Below are positions 42,952 to 53,349 of a stretch of 64,000 nucleotides of DNA, piece by piece; the first letter of the stretch is position 1, and every line of letters begins with the position of its first letter. Below the pieces are notes generated by a model. It searched no databases. It was given only the letters and a program-made list of their open reading frames with translations, and was not told where the DNA came from. Source of the stretch: Rahnella laticis (lineage in GTDB: Bacteria > Pseudomonadota > Gammaproteobacteria > Enterobacterales > Enterobacteriaceae); assembly GCF_015644585.1 (NCBI RefSeq), contig NZ_JADOBI010000003.1:124001-188000 (forward strand), in the 5' to 3' direction. Both the position numbers and the translations under genes were made by a program.

Positions 42952-43878
42952 TCAAAAAATTGAACGGCCAATACGTTGCGCCAGTAATTCTAAGGCAGCG
43001 ATACCTGCCAAAGAGTTCCCTGCCGCATCAAGTTCCGGCGACCAGACAGCGATACACATCTCTCCCGGCACGATAGCAATAATGCCGCCACCGACACCGG
43101 ACTTGCCTGGCATGCCGACGCGGTATGCGAATTCACCGGCACCGTCGTACATGCCGCTGGTTACCATCATTGCGTTAATCTGTCGCGCCTGACGGGCATC
43201 AATCAGCGGCTGCTCATTGCCCAGCGGATGGCCCTTGTTCGCAAGATAAACGAACGTCCGCGCCAGTTCCTCACAACTCATGCGCAATGCGCAATAGTGG
43301 AAATAGGTGTGCAACACAGTGATGACGTCGTTATCGAAATTGCCGAAAGATTTCATCAGGTAAGCGATGGCGGCGTTGCGATCGGAATGATCGAATTCAG
43401 AACGCGCAACGTGCCGATCGTAGTTGAGATCGGCCGAACCGGCCAGCTGACGCACCACTTCCAGCATTCTTTGCTTGGGCGCAGTCAGACGAGTTTGCAG
43501 CATATCGCAAACCACCAGAGCACCGGGGTTAATAAACGGATTGCGCGGTTTCCCCTGTTCCAGCTCAAGCTGAACCAGCGAGTTAAACGGCTGGCCGGAA
43601 GGCTCTTTGCCCACGCGTTGCCAGATTTCGCTTTCCTGATAGCGGGTCAGCGCCAGCGTCAGGCTGAGCACTTTAGAAATCGACTGGATTGAGAACCGGG
43701 TATTGGCATCACCGGCACGAAAGATTTCCCCTTTCGTGGTACACACGGCAATCCCCAGATGATCAGGGCTGACTTCTGCCAGTGCGGGAATATAGTCGGC
43801 GACTTTGCCGCGGCCAATCAGCGGCCTGACCTGCGCAAGAATATCTTCCAGCAAACTGTTATCGAGCTCGGTACCCAA
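42952..43878 (-). CDS. glsB: Glutaminase GlsB
   Basis: Beta-lactamase-like glutaminase converting glutamine to glutamate and ammonia, 308 aa, the length of E. coli GlsB. Active Ser66-x-x-Lys69 in [60 protein letters not shown]. The start is a TTG at 43878, with GGAGG seven bases upstream; no ATG gives a full-length protein. Confidence 0.94.
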   Translation of the reverse strand: MGTELDNSLLEDILAQVRPLIGRGKVADYIPALAEVSPDHLGIAVCTTKGEIFRAGDANTRFSIQSISKVLSLTLALTRYQESEIWQRVGKEPSGQPFNSLVQLELEQGKPRNPFINPGALVVCDMLQTRLTAPKQRMLEVVRQLAGSADLNYDRHVARSEFDHSDRNAAIAYLMKSFGNFDNDVITVLHTYFHYCALRMSCEELARTFVYLANKGHPLGNEQPLIDARQARQINAMMVTSGMYDGAGEFAYRVGMPGKSGVGGGIIAIVPGEMCIAVWSPELDAAGNSLAGIAALELLAQRIGRSIF

Positions 43879-43899
43879 CGTCCTTCCTCCAGATGTAAC

Positions 43900-43922
43900 A
43901 AAGGTGCCGGAAAGGCACCTTT
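43900..43922. terminator. Hairpin between yggL and glsB
   Basis: AAAGGTGCC-GGAAA-GGCACCTTT, a 9-bp stem 30 nt past the yggL stop; both tails are short, so termination may be partial. Confidence 0.5.
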
Positions 43923-43952
43923 AAAAGATTCAGTGTTCAACTGCTGGCAGAA

Positions 43953-44279
43953 TCAATCCCACCAGATATCGAACAGGTCTGAAACCTCAACGTCTTCCAT
44001 TTTCTGGTCTTCTAACCATTTTTTCACCTGCGCACGATGGTCGTCGGTGCAGTGACCGATTTCCTGCAGGCAAACCAGGCCTTCCCATTGCAGATAGCCA
44101 CTGCCGTCAAAGGCCAGTTTGTTTGGCTCTATCACACCGTCAATGAACTTATCCAGTGATTCGTCGATGGTTTCAACCGGAGTACCTTCCGGGAAACGCC
44201 ATTTTACAGAGAAGCCCAGTTCCTGGAACTCTGCAATGTGTAACTTCTTACGTAAACGACGACTGCGATTCTTAGCCAT
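43953..44279 (-). CDS. yggL: YggL (DUF469) 50S ribosome-associated protein
   Basis: 108 aa. Basic start [25 protein letters not shown], then acidic FPEGTPVETIDESLDKFIDGVIEPN and C-terminal EDVEVSDLFDIWWD, all typical of YggL. It overlaps trmB by one base (TAATG), as in E. coli. Confidence 0.94.
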   Translation of the reverse strand: MAKNRSRRLRKKLHIAEFQELGFSVKWRFPEGTPVETIDESLDKFIDGVIEPNKLAFDGSGYLQWEGLVCLQEIGHCTDDHRAQVKKWLEDQKMEDVEVSDLFDIWWD

Positions 44280-44998
44280 TATTGCTTCCTCTCAAACATC
44301 AGATCCCATACGCCGTGGCCTAAACGCTGGCCACGCATTTCGAACTTGGTTACCGGGCGCGATTCCGGGCGCGGTACATAGTTGTTTTCCTGCGACAGGT
44401 TTGCCCAGCTTTCGAGACTGGTCATCACCTCAAGCATGTGTTCTGCATACGGCTCCCAGTCGGTTGCCATATGGAATACGCCACCCACTTTCAGCTTCCT
44501 GCGCAGTTTCTCAACGAATTCAGGCTGCACGATACGGCGCTTATTATGACGCGCTTTATGCCACGGGTCAGGAAAGAATAGCTGCACCATGTCGAGCGAG
44601 CCATCCGGAATCATTTTTTCCAGCACTTCGACCGCATCGTGACACATCACGCGCAGGTTGCTGACGCCCTCTTCGTGCGCGGTCGCCAGACAGGCACCGA
44701 CGCCCGGTGAGTGGACTTCAATGCCGATAAAGTTCTGGTCCGGGTTCTGTTTCGCCATCGTGACCAGCGAGGTGCCCATCCCGAAACCGATTTCCAGCAC
44801 AACAGGTGCGGAACGACCGAATAAGGTATCAATTGCCAGAGTTTCCGGCTGAAACTCCACGCCCATCACCGGCCAGAAGTTGTCCAGCGCAAACTGCTGG
44901 CCTTTGGTCAGACGGCCCTGACGGCGGACAAAGCTGCGGATACGGCGCATCGCGCGACCGTTCTCATCGAACTCCGGAGAAATGACGTCGTTTTTCAT
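44279..44998 (-). CDS. trmB: tRNA (guanine-46-N7) methyltransferase TrmB
   Basis: 239 aa class I methyltransferase. S-adenosylmethionine motif [47 protein letters not shown] with the conserved FPDPW; C-terminal specificity region [19 protein letters not shown]. Followed by yggL; divergent from mutY with about 220 bp between. Confidence 0.96.
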   Translation of the reverse strand: MKNDVISPEFDENGRAMRRIRSFVRRQGRLTKGQQFALDNFWPVMGVEFQPETLAIDTLFGRSAPVVLEIGFGMGTSLVTMAKQNPDQNFIGIEVHSPGVGACLATAHEEGVSNLRVMCHDAVEVLEKMIPDGSLDMVQLFFPDPWHKARHNKRRIVQPEFVEKLRRKLKVGGVFHMATDWEPYAEHMLEVMTSLESWANLSQENNYVPRPESRPVTKFEMRGQRLGHGVWDLMFERKQ

Positions 44999-45217
44999 GG
45001 TGTTTCCACTCCGTTACGCAAGACGCGGTATTCGGTCACTGCTGTATTTTGGTCATTAACTGTTAAGAATGGCGCATTATCCAAACTTACTCCCGATTAG
45101 CAAGGCTTGCGGGCAGGAAATCCGTCAATACAGTGCGGAAAGTTCCGGTTTACAGCCAGACGGGAACTGTGATGTGATCAGCCCCGTCTTTTAACCCTGC
45201 CGGACTGTAATTCACCC

Positions 45218-46312
45218 ATGATGGAAGCCTCCACTTTTTCGCCGCTGGTGCTCGACTGGTATCAGCGCTATGGCCGTAAAACGCTGCCGTGGCAAATCGC
45301 CAAAACGCCTTATAAAGTCTGGCTTTCAGAAGTGATGTTGCAGCAAACGCAGGTCGCGACCGTTATTCCTTATTTCGAACGGTTTATGGAACGCTTCCCG
45401 ACGGTGTCCGATCTCGCCGCCGCCCCGCTCGATGAAGTGCTGCATCTGTGGACCGGCCTGGGTTATTACGCCCGCGCGCGTAACCTGCACAAAGCGGCGC
45501 AAACTATTGCCACTCAGCACAATGGCGTGTTTCCGACTACTTTTGATGAAATTCTCGCGCTGCCGGGCATTGGTCGTTCGACCGCAGGCGCCGTATTGTC
45601 GCTGGCGCTGAACCAGCACTTTCCCATTTTAGACGGTAACGTGAAGCGCGTGCTGGCCCGGTGTTATGCCGTTGACGGCTGGCCGGGCGAGAAGAAAACT
45701 GAAAACCGTTTGTGGAAGATAAGCGAAGACGTCACGCCCGCTGAAGGCGTCGCGCAGTTTAATCAGGCGATGATGGATTTAGGCGCGATGGTCTGCACCC
45801 GCAGCAAACCAAAATGCGAACTTTGCCCGGTGAAATCCGGTTGCGAAGCCTACGCACATCACAGCTGGGCAAAATATCCGGGTAAAAAACCCAAGACGAC
45901 GCTGCCGGAAAAAACTGCCTTTATGCTGATGATTCAGCAGGACGATAAAGTCTGGCTGGAGCAGAGGCCTCCGGTGGGCCTGTGGGGCGGTTTATTCTGC
46001 TTCCCGCAATTCGCGACAGAAGAAGAACTGGCGCAGGGGCTTCAAAAATACGGTGTTACGCAAAATCAGTTGCAGCAGCAGACCGCTTTTCGCCACACTT
46101 TCAGCCATTTCCATCTGGATATCGTCCCGATGTGGTTAAATCTGCGAACGACAGCGGGTTGCATGGATGAAGGTGCGGGTCTCTGGTATAACTTAGCGCA
46201 ACCACAACAGGTCGGGCTGGCCGCGCCGGTCGAGCGTTTGCTGACCTCTCTGGCAAAACAGGCCGATGGCAAAAAACCGTCCCAACAGAATGATCATAAG
46301 GAATTAGCATGA
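45218..46312 (+). CDS. mutY: Adenine DNA glycosylase MutY
   Basis: Removes adenine mispaired with 8-oxoguanine, 364 aa. Catalytic Glu in [15 protein letters not shown]; helix-hairpin-helix [17 protein letters not shown] with the following Asp in [10 protein letters not shown] and MMDLGAM. The [4Fe-4S] cluster motif C-x6-C-x2-C-x5-C is in [17 protein letters not shown]. The C-terminal Nudix-like domain senses 8-oxoG ([17 protein letters not shown]). Two adjacent ATGs (45218, 45221) are equally possible starts. Overlaps yggX. Confidence 0.96.
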   Translation: MMEASTFSPLVLDWYQRYGRKTLPWQIAKTPYKVWLSEVMLQQTQVATVIPYFERFMERFPTVSDLAAAPLDEVLHLWTGLGYYARARNLHKAAQTIATQHNGVFPTTFDEILALPGIGRSTAGAVLSLALNQHFPILDGNVKRVLARCYAVDGWPGEKKTENRLWKISEDVTPAEGVAQFNQAMMDLGAMVCTRSKPKCELCPVKSGCEAYAHHSWAKYPGKKPKTTLPEKTAFMLMIQQDDKVWLEQRPPVGLWGGLFCFPQFATEEELAQGLQKYGVTQNQLQQQTAFRHTFSHFHLDIVPMWLNLRTTAGCMDEGAGLWYNLAQPQQVGLAAPVERLLTSLAKQADGKKPSQQNDHKELA

Positions 46313-46581
46313 GCAGAACGATTTTTTGTACTTTTCTGAAACGCGATGCCGAAGGACAGGACTTCCAGCTTTATCCGGGTGAGATCGGCAAACGTATTTT
46401 CAACGAAATTTCGAAAGAAGCCTGGTCACAGTGGATGACCAAACAAACCATGCTGATCAATGAAAAGAAACTCAGCATGATGAACCCGGACGACCGCAAA
46501 CTGCTGGAACAGGAAATGATTAATTTCCTGTTTGAAGGTCAGGATGTTCATATTGAAGGCTATACCCCGCCTTCAAAATAA
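46309..46581 (+). CDS. yggX: Fe(II)-trafficking protein YggX
   Basis: 90 aa. [25 protein letters not shown]-type start with one conserved Cys, [21 protein letters not shown] and the C-terminal [23 protein letters not shown]. Protects iron-sulfur clusters from oxidation, suitable next to the cluster enzyme MutY, with which it overlaps by four bases. Confidence 0.95.
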   Translation: MSRTIFCTFLKRDAEGQDFQLYPGEIGKRIFNEISKEAWSQWMTKQTMLINEKKLSMMNPDDRKLLEQEMINFLFEGQDVHIEGYTPPSK

Positions 46582-46648
46582 CGTTCAGGAACAGAAATTT
46601 AGGCAGGCTCGTGCGCGGCCTGCTTCTTTCACCAGAAATGGTTTTCAG

Positions 46649-47728
46649 ATGAAGAAAATTTTAGCTTTGCTGGTTATCGCACCGATGCTGATTTCCTGCT
46701 CCGGCAGTAAAAAAAACCAGTTCGACGAAGCTTTCGTAAAAGACACCAACGGATTCGATATTCTGATGGGGCAGTTCGCTCATAACATCGAAAATATCTG
46801 GGGTATGAATGAAGTCCTGATTGCGGGTCCGAAGGACTACGTAAAGTATAGCGATCAGTATTACACCCGCAGCCACATCAACTTTGATGCGGGTACCATC
46901 ACGATTGAAACCATTTCCGGCACCGATCCGGCCGCGAGCCTGCGTCAGGCGATCGTCAGCACCTTACTGGTGGGCGATGATCCGGGCAATGTTGACCTCT
47001 ATTCCGACGCCAACGATATCCAGATCAGCCGTGAGCCGATGCTTTACGGGCAGGTTCTCGACAACACCGGGCAGCCTATCCGCTGGGTCGGCCGTGCCAA
47101 CAGCTTTGCCGATTATCTGGTGCAAAACAAACTGATGCGCCGCCAGTCCGGCATGCATATCATTTATTCCGTCACGATCCAGATGGTGCCCAACCACCTG
47201 AATCAGCGTGCGCATAAATATCTGCCGATGATCCGCGAAGCCTCCGCCAAATACGGCGTCGATCAGTCGCTGATCCTGGCAATCATGCAAACCGAATCCG
47301 CCTTTAACCCGTATGCGGTCAGTAACGCCGATGCGCTGGGCCTGATGCAGGTTGTGCAGCATTCCGCCGGGGTTGACGTCTTTAAATCCGAAGGCAAGTG
47401 GGGCAAACCGAGCCGAAGCTATCTGTTTGATCCGCAGAACAATATCAATACCGGCACCGCGTATCTGGCGATGCTGCAAACGACGTATCTCGGGAACATC
47501 AGTAACCCGACGTCGCGCCGTTACGCCGTGATCACGGCCTACAATGGCGGTGCAGGCAGCGTGCTGCGCGTGTTCTCACAGAACAAAACGCAGGCGTTCA
47601 ACATCATCAACAACATGGCACCGGGCGATGTCTATACCACGCTGACCACCAAACATCCGTCAGCCGAATCGCGCCGCTATCTGTACAAAGTGAATAACAC
47701 GCAGCGCAGCTATCGTCGCGTAGACTGA
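46649..47728 (+). CDS. mltC: Membrane-bound lytic murein transglycosylase C
   Basis: 359 aa as in E. coli, from the ATG at 46649. Lipoprotein signal [17 protein letters not shown] with Cys17. DUF3393-type N-domain, then SLT domain with catalytic Glu in [26 protein letters not shown] and [17 protein letters not shown]. Outer-membrane enzyme that cleaves peptidoglycan. The open frame upstream overlaps yggX but has no leader-like start. Confidence 0.96.
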   Translation: MKKILALLVIAPMLISCSGSKKNQFDEAFVKDTNGFDILMGQFAHNIENIWGMNEVLIAGPKDYVKYSDQYYTRSHINFDAGTITIETISGTDPAASLRQAIVSTLLVGDDPGNVDLYSDANDIQISREPMLYGQVLDNTGQPIRWVGRANSFADYLVQNKLMRRQSGMHIIYSVTIQMVPNHLNQRAHKYLPMIREASAKYGVDQSLILAIMQTESAFNPYAVSNADALGLMQVVQHSAGVDVFKSEGKWGKPSRSYLFDPQNNINTGTAYLAMLQTTYLGNISNPTSRRYAVITAYNGGAGSVLRVFSQNKTQAFNIINNMAPGDVYTTLTTKHPSAESRRYLYKVNNTQRSYRRVD

Positions 47729-47748
47729 TGTGATTGCAGTACAAAAAA

Positions 47749-47770
47749 ACGGAGGCCAGCTGGCCTCCGT
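47749..47770 (-). terminator. Terminator of speC
   Basis: A perfect 22-bp palindrome, ACGGAGGCCAG with its complement, followed on the minus strand by TTTTTTTG, 34 nt past the speC stop. It lies just beyond mltC and may also stop that message weakly. Confidence 0.88.
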
Positions 47771-47803
47771 TCTCATTTCTGCGTGAGCGTAAAAACGTGC
47801 AGA

Positions 47804-49966
47804 TTACTCCGCGACGACGTAGCCCATAATGCGCTTCCAGCCGACTGGTTTTTTCTCGATATAAACGCCCTGAAGTTCAGGTGAGAAGCCCGGCAACAGG
47901 TTAATCCCCTCTTCCAGTGCCATAAAGTAACGCTGCACAGCCCCGCCCCAAAGCTCGCCCGGCACGACGCACAGAACGCCCGGCGGATACGGCAACGCAC
48001 CTTCCGCCGCGATACGGCCTTCGGCTTCACCGATCGGCACCAGTTCAATATTGTCGCGAATAAACTCGTTGTGAGCGTCCTGCGCGTTCATCACCACTTT
48101 CGGGAAACTTTTCTCGCGGAACATCTCTTTTTGCAGCTCTTTCACATCAAAACTGACGTACAGGTTATGCATTTCCTGGCACAGCTGGCGGATGGTGTAG
48201 TTGCGGTATCTGTCTTCGTTTTTACGGTAAACGGTCGGCAGCACCTCGCTCAGCGGCGCGTCTTCTTCGATGTACTGCTCAAAGCGAACCAGCTCTTCCA
48301 CCAGCAACTGCATTTTGGCCGGCGTTTCGGCTGGCGTCAGCAGGAAAAGAATTGAGTTGAGATCGCATTTCTCCGGCACGATGCCGTTCTCACGCAGGTA
48401 GTTCGCCAGTATCGTCGCGGGAATACCAAACTCGGTATATTTCCCGCTGGACGCATCAATGCCCGGCGTGGTCAGCAGCAGCTTGCACGGATCAACAAAA
48501 TACTGTTTTTCCGCGTAACCCGAGAAGGCATGCCAGCGCTCGCCCGGCACAAAATCGAAGAAACGCACATCGTTCGCCATCTCAGCGGTTTCATGATCCT
48601 GCCAGCGCTTTCCACCGACCACCGGTGGAACAAACGGCAGAATCATCGAACACTGATCGAGCAGCATTTTGCGGGTTTCGATACCCAGCTTCACGCACTC
48701 CATCCACATATGTTTACCGCTGCCACCGGCATGAATACGCGCATTAACATCAAGCGCGGCAAAAAGCGGATAAAACGGGCTGGTCGAAGCGTGCATCATG
48801 AATGCGTTATTCAGCTTCTTATGGCTGCAATGACGCTTCTGGCCTTTGATGTGATTGTCTTTTTTGTGGATCTGCGACGTCTGCGAGAACCCGGCCTGCT
48901 GCTTATGCACGGATTGCGTGACGATAATGCCCGGATCGTTTTCGGTGAGTTCCAGCAGCAGCGGCGAGCACTCTTTCATCATCGGGATGAATTGCTCATA
49001 ACCGACCCATGCAGAATCAAACAGAATGTAGTCGCACAGATGCCCGATTTTATCGACCACCTGACGCGCGTTATACACGGTGCCGTCATACGTGCCGAGC
49101 TGGATAATCGCCAGGCGGAACGGACGTTTTTCCGCAGCACGGTGCGGCGCCACTTCTTTGATTTGCTTACGAAGATACGTTTCATCGAAACAGGCTGCGT
49201 CAATGCCGCCGATAAAACCAAACGGGTTGCGCGCGGTTTCAAGATACACCGGCGTCGCGCCCGCCTGAAGCAGTGCGCCGTGGTGGTTGGATTTATGGTT
49301 GTTACGGTCGAACAGCACCAGATCGTCGCGCGTCAGCAGCGCGTTGGTCACAACTTTGTTCGCCGCAGAAGTCCCGTTGAGCACAAAATAGGTTTTATCC
49401 GCGCTGAAGACTTTCGCCGCATACTTTTGCGCATCTTTCGCCGAGCCTTCGTGGATCAGCAAATCGCCCAGTTTGACGTCAGCGTTGCACATATCGGAGC
49501 GGAAAATGTTCGGGCCGTAAAAATCATAGAACTGACGCCCTGCCGGATGGCGACGGAAAAACTCACCGCCCTGATGCCCCGGACAGGCAAAGGTCGCGTT
49601 CTCCATCTCGACATACTTTTTCAGCGTGTCGAAAAACGGCGGGAATAAGGCTTCTTCATAGCCCTGCGCAGCCGATTCAATCTGCGCCGCATAGAATGCC
49701 TGATTGGCATCGGACAGCGTAATCACACCTTTCAGCGACGGCAAAAACTCCGGCGAAATCTGCTCCGTTCCCTGCACTGCAACAAACGCAGGGATCCCGA
49801 ATCCCAGCGTTTCTATCTCCGCCAGCCTGCCGTGATTCAGATCCCCGACAGAAATAATGATGGCCGCCACATCGGCATAATCGGCACGACGCAGATCGAC
49901 GACCAGGCGAGATGTCTGGAGATAAGGGGCGACAGAAGCGCTTGCTGCAAGTTTTAAGTGTTTCAT
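47804..49966 (-). CDS. speC: Constitutive ornithine decarboxylase SpeC
   Basis: PLP enzyme making putrescine, 720 aa from the ATG at 49966; a TTG four codons earlier is also in frame. N-terminal wing domain; PLP-lysine motif FVTQSVHKQQAGFSQTSQIHKKD (here IVTQSVHKQQ); ADVKLGDLLIHEGSAKDAQ, YFVLNGTSAANKVV and DRNNHKSNHHGALLQAGATPVY. C-terminal GELWGGAVQRYFMALEEG. Biosynthetic SpeC rather than inducible SpeF, as no potE or leader peptide gene is seen. Together with speA it gives two routes to putrescine. Confidence 0.94.
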   Translation of the reverse strand: MKHLKLAASASVAPYLQTSRLVVDLRRADYADVAAIIISVGDLNHGRLAEIETLGFGIPAFVAVQGTEQISPEFLPSLKGVITLSDANQAFYAAQIESAAQGYEEALFPPFFDTLKKYVEMENATFACPGHQGGEFFRRHPAGRQFYDFYGPNIFRSDMCNADVKLGDLLIHEGSAKDAQKYAAKVFSADKTYFVLNGTSAANKVVTNALLTRDDLVLFDRNNHKSNHHGALLQAGATPVYLETARNPFGFIGGIDAACFDETYLRKQIKEVAPHRAAEKRPFRLAIIQLGTYDGTVYNARQVVDKIGHLCDYILFDSAWVGYEQFIPMMKECSPLLLELTENDPGIIVTQSVHKQQAGFSQTSQIHKKDNHIKGQKRHCSHKKLNNAFMMHASTSPFYPLFAALDVNARIHAGGSGKHMWMECVKLGIETRKMLLDQCSMILPFVPPVVGGKRWQDHETAEMANDVRFFDFVPGERWHAFSGYAEKQYFVDPCKLLLTTPGIDASSGKYTEFGIPATILANYLRENGIVPEKCDLNSILFLLTPAETPAKMQLLVEELVRFEQYIEEDAPLSEVLPTVYRKNEDRYRNYTIRQLCQEMHNLYVSFDVKELQKEMFREKSFPKVVMNAQDAHNEFIRDNIELVPIGEAEGRIAAEGALPYPPGVLCVVPGELWGGAVQRYFMALEEGINLLPGFSPELQGVYIEKKPVGWKRIMGYVVAE

Positions 49967-50609
49967 TAAGACTCTCAAACGGTTAAGTAAGAGGGTGTGC
50001 CACAGGGCACGGCAATGAGCTGGTTCTTACGTCTTAAAGGTATAGTGCGCAGAGTCCAGCCCGGCAAATGACGTTGGCTTGAGCGCGAGGTCGAGTATGA
50101 TGAAACGATGCCAGAGGGGCAAAGTGGTAACAGATCGACGTTCAGGCCCGGCCACGTCTGATAGACAACAGTAAAATCAGAGGTGCGCTCTGTTTTTACT
50201 AATATCTAACAGCAGGCAAACGGTAGCCTTACCGCATGAAAGGATCTGCAAAAGGAGGAAAACTGAAATCGTGGTGTTTACAGCACCCGGAGATCATCAT
50301 CAGATTTTTTCTGCACTTATGAAAAGCGCGATGTGATAAACCAGCCATGCCGCAACCCTCTTGAGCTGTCGCGTGAAAACGGGATCAGAGTTGTTTAATA
50401 AATCGGCGCAATAATGGCATCTTTTATTCCCCTGTTCAACCCTGAACATTGCGGGAAATTCTTACAGAATGCGACATCACAAAACGCGAAAATTCACCCC
50501 ATCACACCCTGTTTTGACGGACACTTTCCCGGTATCGTAAGTTAAATCGCCAAAACGCGGTAAAAAGCATCAGTCGGGTGACGAACCCCACCGATGTTAC
50601 AAAAAGCCG
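49967..50609. other. Intergenic region speC - tRNA-Phe
   Basis: About 640 bp with no supported gene. It should hold the speC promoter and leader. A short hairpin CGGTA-GCCT-TACCG lies at 50221-50234. E. coli carries yqgA at the corresponding place; it is absent here. Confidence 0.55.
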
Positions 50610-50638
50610 TTGACGGCACATGCCCAATACGGTTTAAT
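50610..50638 (+). promoter_or_regulatory. tRNA-Phe promoter
   Basis: -35 TTGACG, 17-bp spacer, -10 TTTAAT, followed by the GC-rich discriminator GCGCC typical of stable-RNA promoters; the mature tRNA begins 11 nt after the -10 box. Confidence 0.8.
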
Positions 50639-50648
50639 GCGCCCCGTT

Positions 50649-50724
50649 GCCCGGATAGCTCAGTCGGTAGAGCAAGGGATTGAAAATCCCTGTGTCCTTG
50701 GTTCGATTCCGAGTCCGGGCACCA
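50649..50724 (+). tRNA. pheV: tRNA-Phe (GAA)
   Basis: 76 nt with CCA encoded. Acceptor stem GCCCGGA/TCCGGGC, D arm TAGCTCAGTCGGTAGAGCA, anticodon loop with TTGAAAA (anticodon GAA), T arm TTGGTTCGATTCCGA. Differs from E. coli tRNA-Phe only in one anticodon-stem pair. In E. coli pheV sits at the equivalent place and is a frequent island insertion site; the symbol is by position. Confidence 0.96.
50702..50724 (+). other. Probable attL of the island (tRNA-Phe 3' end)
   Basis: P4-type integrases usually recombine at the 3' end of a tRNA, here the T-arm and acceptor sequence ending GAGTCCGGGCACCA. A P4-type integrase gene begins 196 nt away. No second copy of this sequence was found to the right, so the other boundary is outside the window. 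Confidence 0.5.
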
Positions 50725-50735
50725 AATTCATATCA

Positions 50736-50763
50736 ACGGACCTCCACGGAGGTCCGTTTTTGT
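50736..50763 (+). terminator. Terminator of tRNA-Phe
   Basis: ACGGACCTC-CACG-GAGGTCCGT then TTTTGTTT, 11 nt past the tRNA. Confidence 0.85.
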
Positions 50764-50919
50764 TTGGTTTTCTCGCTAGAATCAACGCCTCGCCTCTAAT
50801 TCAATTCCACTGAACTCAATCTAACTCTCCCCACATCAAGCCGCTTGTGCGGGTACAAATGAGGGTATAGTCTGATTCGATAATATTTATACCCCTTAAT
50901 ACAATCAGGAGACCTTTCC

Positions 50920-52176
50920 ATGGCACTCACTGACGCAAAGATCCGAGCGGCTAAGCCGGATGAAAAACCCTATAAACTCGCCGACAGCGGCAACATGTTT
51001 TTACTGGTGCATCCCAACGGCTCTCGGTACTGGCGACTCCGCTATCGGTTTTTGGGTAAGGAGAAAACTCTCGCTCTGGGGGTTTACCCCGAGGTTTCTT
51101 TATCTGAAGCACGTGAAAAGCGTGATGAAGCCAGAAAGCTGATTGCAACAGGCATTGATCCCTGCCAACAAAAACGCGTTAAGAAATCCGTACCAGATGT
51201 TGCTCATACGTTTGAAGCTGTTGCCCGCCAATGGCACAGTAGCAATAAAAAGTGGTCTGATTCACATAGCGAGAAAACCCTAAAAAGCCTTGAAAGTCAT
51301 GTTTTTCCATTTATTGGCGCACGAGATATCACCACGCTGCAAACGCCCGACCTTTTAGTCCCTGTTAAAGCGGCTGAAGCAAGAGAGATTTACGAAATTG
51401 CCTCCCGCCTGCAACAACGCATCTCGGCAATCATGCGATATGCAGCACAGTCCGGTATCATCAATTACAATCCGGCGGCAGATATGGCTGGTGCGCTGAC
51501 TACCGTAAAACGTCAGCACCGCCCTGCCCTTGCCCTCAGTCGCACTACTGAGCTTATCAACCGCATTGCGACCTACAAAGGACAGCCGCTGACCAGCCTT
51601 GCCACAAAACTGACGCTGCTGGTTTTCATTCGCTCCAGTGAACTGCGTTTTGCGAGGTGGCCTGAAATTGACTTTGAAAAATCAATGTGGACCATCCCTC
51701 CTGAACGTGAACCTCTCCCTGGCGTTAAACATTCACACAGAGGCTCTAAAATGCGTACGCCGCACCTGGTCCCTTTGTCGCGGCAGGCTCTGGATATATT
51801 ACGGCAAATCCACACTATCAGTGGCGAGCATACGTTGGTCTTTACGGGCGACCATAATCCCTGGAAACCAATGAGTGAAAACACCGTCAATAATGCATTA
51901 CGCCTCATGGGCTACGATACAAAAGTGGATGTTTGCGGCCATGGCTTCCGGGCGATGGCCTGCAGCTCATTAATTGAGTCAGGGCTGTGGTCGAAAGATG
52001 CCGTGGAGCGACAAATGAGCCATCAGGAACGTAACGGTGTGCGTGCGGCGTATATTCATAAGGCAGAGTTTCTGGATGAACGCAGGCTGATGTTGCAATG
52101 GTGGGCTGATTTTCTGGATGCAAACGCTAAAATAACTGTGAGCCCGTTTGAATTTGCAAAACTACACTCTGGATAG
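50920..52176 (+). CDS. P4-type tyrosine recombinase (island integrase)
   Basis: 418 aa. N-terminal arm-binding DUF4102 domain: MALTDAKIRAAKPDEKPYKLAD, then YWRLRYRFLGKEKTLALGVYPEVSLSEAREKR. Central SAM-like domain from residue 95. The C-terminal catalytic domain has Arg238 (FIRSSELRFARW), His341-x-x-Arg344 (CGHGFRAMA), His368 (MSHQE) and the nucleophile Tyr378 (AAYIHKAEF). The catalytic set is complete, so the enzyme may be active. It lies directly after tRNA-Phe and points into the island. Confidence 0.95.
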   Translation: MALTDAKIRAAKPDEKPYKLADSGNMFLLVHPNGSRYWRLRYRFLGKEKTLALGVYPEVSLSEAREKRDEARKLIATGIDPCQQKRVKKSVPDVAHTFEAVARQWHSSNKKWSDSHSEKTLKSLESHVFPFIGARDITTLQTPDLLVPVKAAEAREIYEIASRLQQRISAIMRYAAQSGIINYNPAADMAGALTTVKRQHRPALALSRTTELINRIATYKGQPLTSLATKLTLLVFIRSSELRFARWPEIDFEKSMWTIPPEREPLPGVKHSHRGSKMRTPHLVPLSRQALDILRQIHTISGEHTLVFTGDHNPWKPMSENTVNNALRLMGYDTKVDVCGHGFRAMACSSLIESGLWSKDAVERQMSHQERNGVRAAYIHKAEFLDERRLMLQWWADFLDANAKITVSPFEFAKLHSG

Positions 52177-52381
52177 TTGCTCGATGTATTAGCAATCAGG
52201 GCGATATAGGAACTCAAGACTGGGATCCCAGATGAATCTGGCTCACATGGATAAGAATGGTCTCGCGGCAAGTATAAACACACCTAGTTTTTGTGAAATT
52301 CAGTTGGGAAATAATGCTGGGGGTACCATTCTCATAGACCCGTAAAGATGCACGATAGGCAGTAGAAACTCATGAAGAAAT

Positions 52382-52406
52382 ACAGCTCAGCCAAAGGCTG
52401 AGCTGT
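52382..52406 (+). terminator. Terminator downstream of the integrase
   Basis: ACAGCTCAGCC-AAA-GGCTGAGCTGT, a perfect 11-bp stem, then a T-rich tail CCTATTCTTTATTTTTT. It is 205 nt past the integrase stop; 52177-52541 holds no gene. Confidence 0.75.
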
Positions 52407-52478
52407 CCTATTCTTTATTTTTTCTGCAAACGATCGTTAGTGCAGACTTTTTTCGGAACACAGCAAGGTCGGGCACAT

Positions 52479-52773
52479 TGAATCGCCACGGATTTAACAG
52501 ACACCTCAAAGTCATTTAAGGTGACTTAAAGAGAGGTGCCCATGAGCGGTAAACGTTATCCCGAAGAGTTCAAAATTGAAGCGGTTAAACAGGTTGTCGA
52601 TCGCGGCCATTCCATCGCAATCGTCGCTACCCGTTTTGATATCACCACGCATAGCTTTTAAGCTCGGGTAAAAGTACAGTCCTGATTCATCAACCAATAA
52701 AACTCAGTCTGATGCCCAGCCTGAGAGCCGGCGACGCCAGACTGAACTTAAGCGCATTACGCGGTATTTCTGA
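52479..52773 (+). mobile_element. Decayed IS3-family remnant (5' end and orfA fragment)
   Basis: An ORF at 52542 reads MSGKRYPEEFKIEAVKQVVD, RGHSIAIVATRFDITTHSF, the N-terminus of an IS3-family OrfA with its HTH, then hits a stop. After a frameshift near 52660 the family continues as KYSPDSSTNKTQSDAQPES and RRRQTELKRIT up to a stop at 52773. Upstream, TGAATCGCCACGG at 52479 resembles an IS terminal repeat. No OrfB or right end is present; inactive. Confidence 0.75.
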
Positions 52774-53004
52774 ATATCGCAAAATTCAATTTTCCAGACC
52801 GCCTCACCGATGCCCGGCGTGACAGGCTATAAGTCCGGCGCTAACTTTTACACATACGCTCCCCGCCCTTCAACGCACAGGACCACATTTCACCAGGCCT
52901 GAGCACAGCGAGCGGATCCTCCATCTTTTGCACCGCCGCACCCTCTACAAAATCAGTAGCCTGTTTTTTTTGGTCAAGCTTGACCGCCTGGTATGAAGGC
53001 CGCG

Positions 53005-53334
53005 TCATGTTTTCCGCGTCTTATCCGGCAGGGACGCTTTGCTGTCCGTCTGCATTTTGTACGTATCCCTAGTCGGTGAAGCATCGCTACCTGAAAGCAA
53101 CCCCATACGGCGCAGTGCAGCATTCGCCGCCTGATTTACCTCCCTGAAGTGCAGGTCGTCCCGGCCTTTTTTTATCCTCGTCACCCGTCGCAGGCAGGCA
53201 TTCCTGCGTTGGCGCAGCCAGTCCCGCTCCCCCTCGTCTATGCGCGAGTCAAACACCTCCAGCCAGCGCCGCGCCGCCCGGCGGTACAAACCTGCGGCCT
53301 CGAGCACCTCCGCCCGCGCATCCCTCACCTTCAT
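53005..53334 (-). CDS. PerC-like transcriptional regulator
   Basis: 109 aa from the ATG at 53334 with GGAG seven bases upstream (a GTG one codon earlier is possible). The segment VLEAAGLYRRAARRWLEVFDSRIDEGERDWLRQRRNACLRRV is the PerC-family pattern: a helix, an AARRWLEV helix and an RRxxCL helix. PerC proteins control virulence genes and often lie on islands with fimbriae. The C-terminus is basic and probably disordered. Last of a minus-strand run with two small genes and a LuxR-type regulator. Confidence 0.65.
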   Translation of the reverse strand: MKVRDARAEVLEAAGLYRRAARRWLEVFDSRIDEGERDWLRQRRNACLRRVTRIKKGRDDLHFREVNQAANAALRRMGLLSGSDASPTRDTYKMQTDSKASLPDKTRKT

Positions 53335-53349
53335 CACCTTGCTCCTTCC

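Noticed and set aside
48530-49648. A 372-codon open frame antisense to speC
   Set aside because: Shadow of the speC codon pattern; rich in Arg and His, no ribosome-binding site, no known motif.
50236-50322. 28-codon ORF upstream of tRNA-Phe (MKGSAKGGKLKSW start)
   Set aside because: The ATG sits after a hairpin with no ribosome-binding site, and there is no recognised family or conserved partner.
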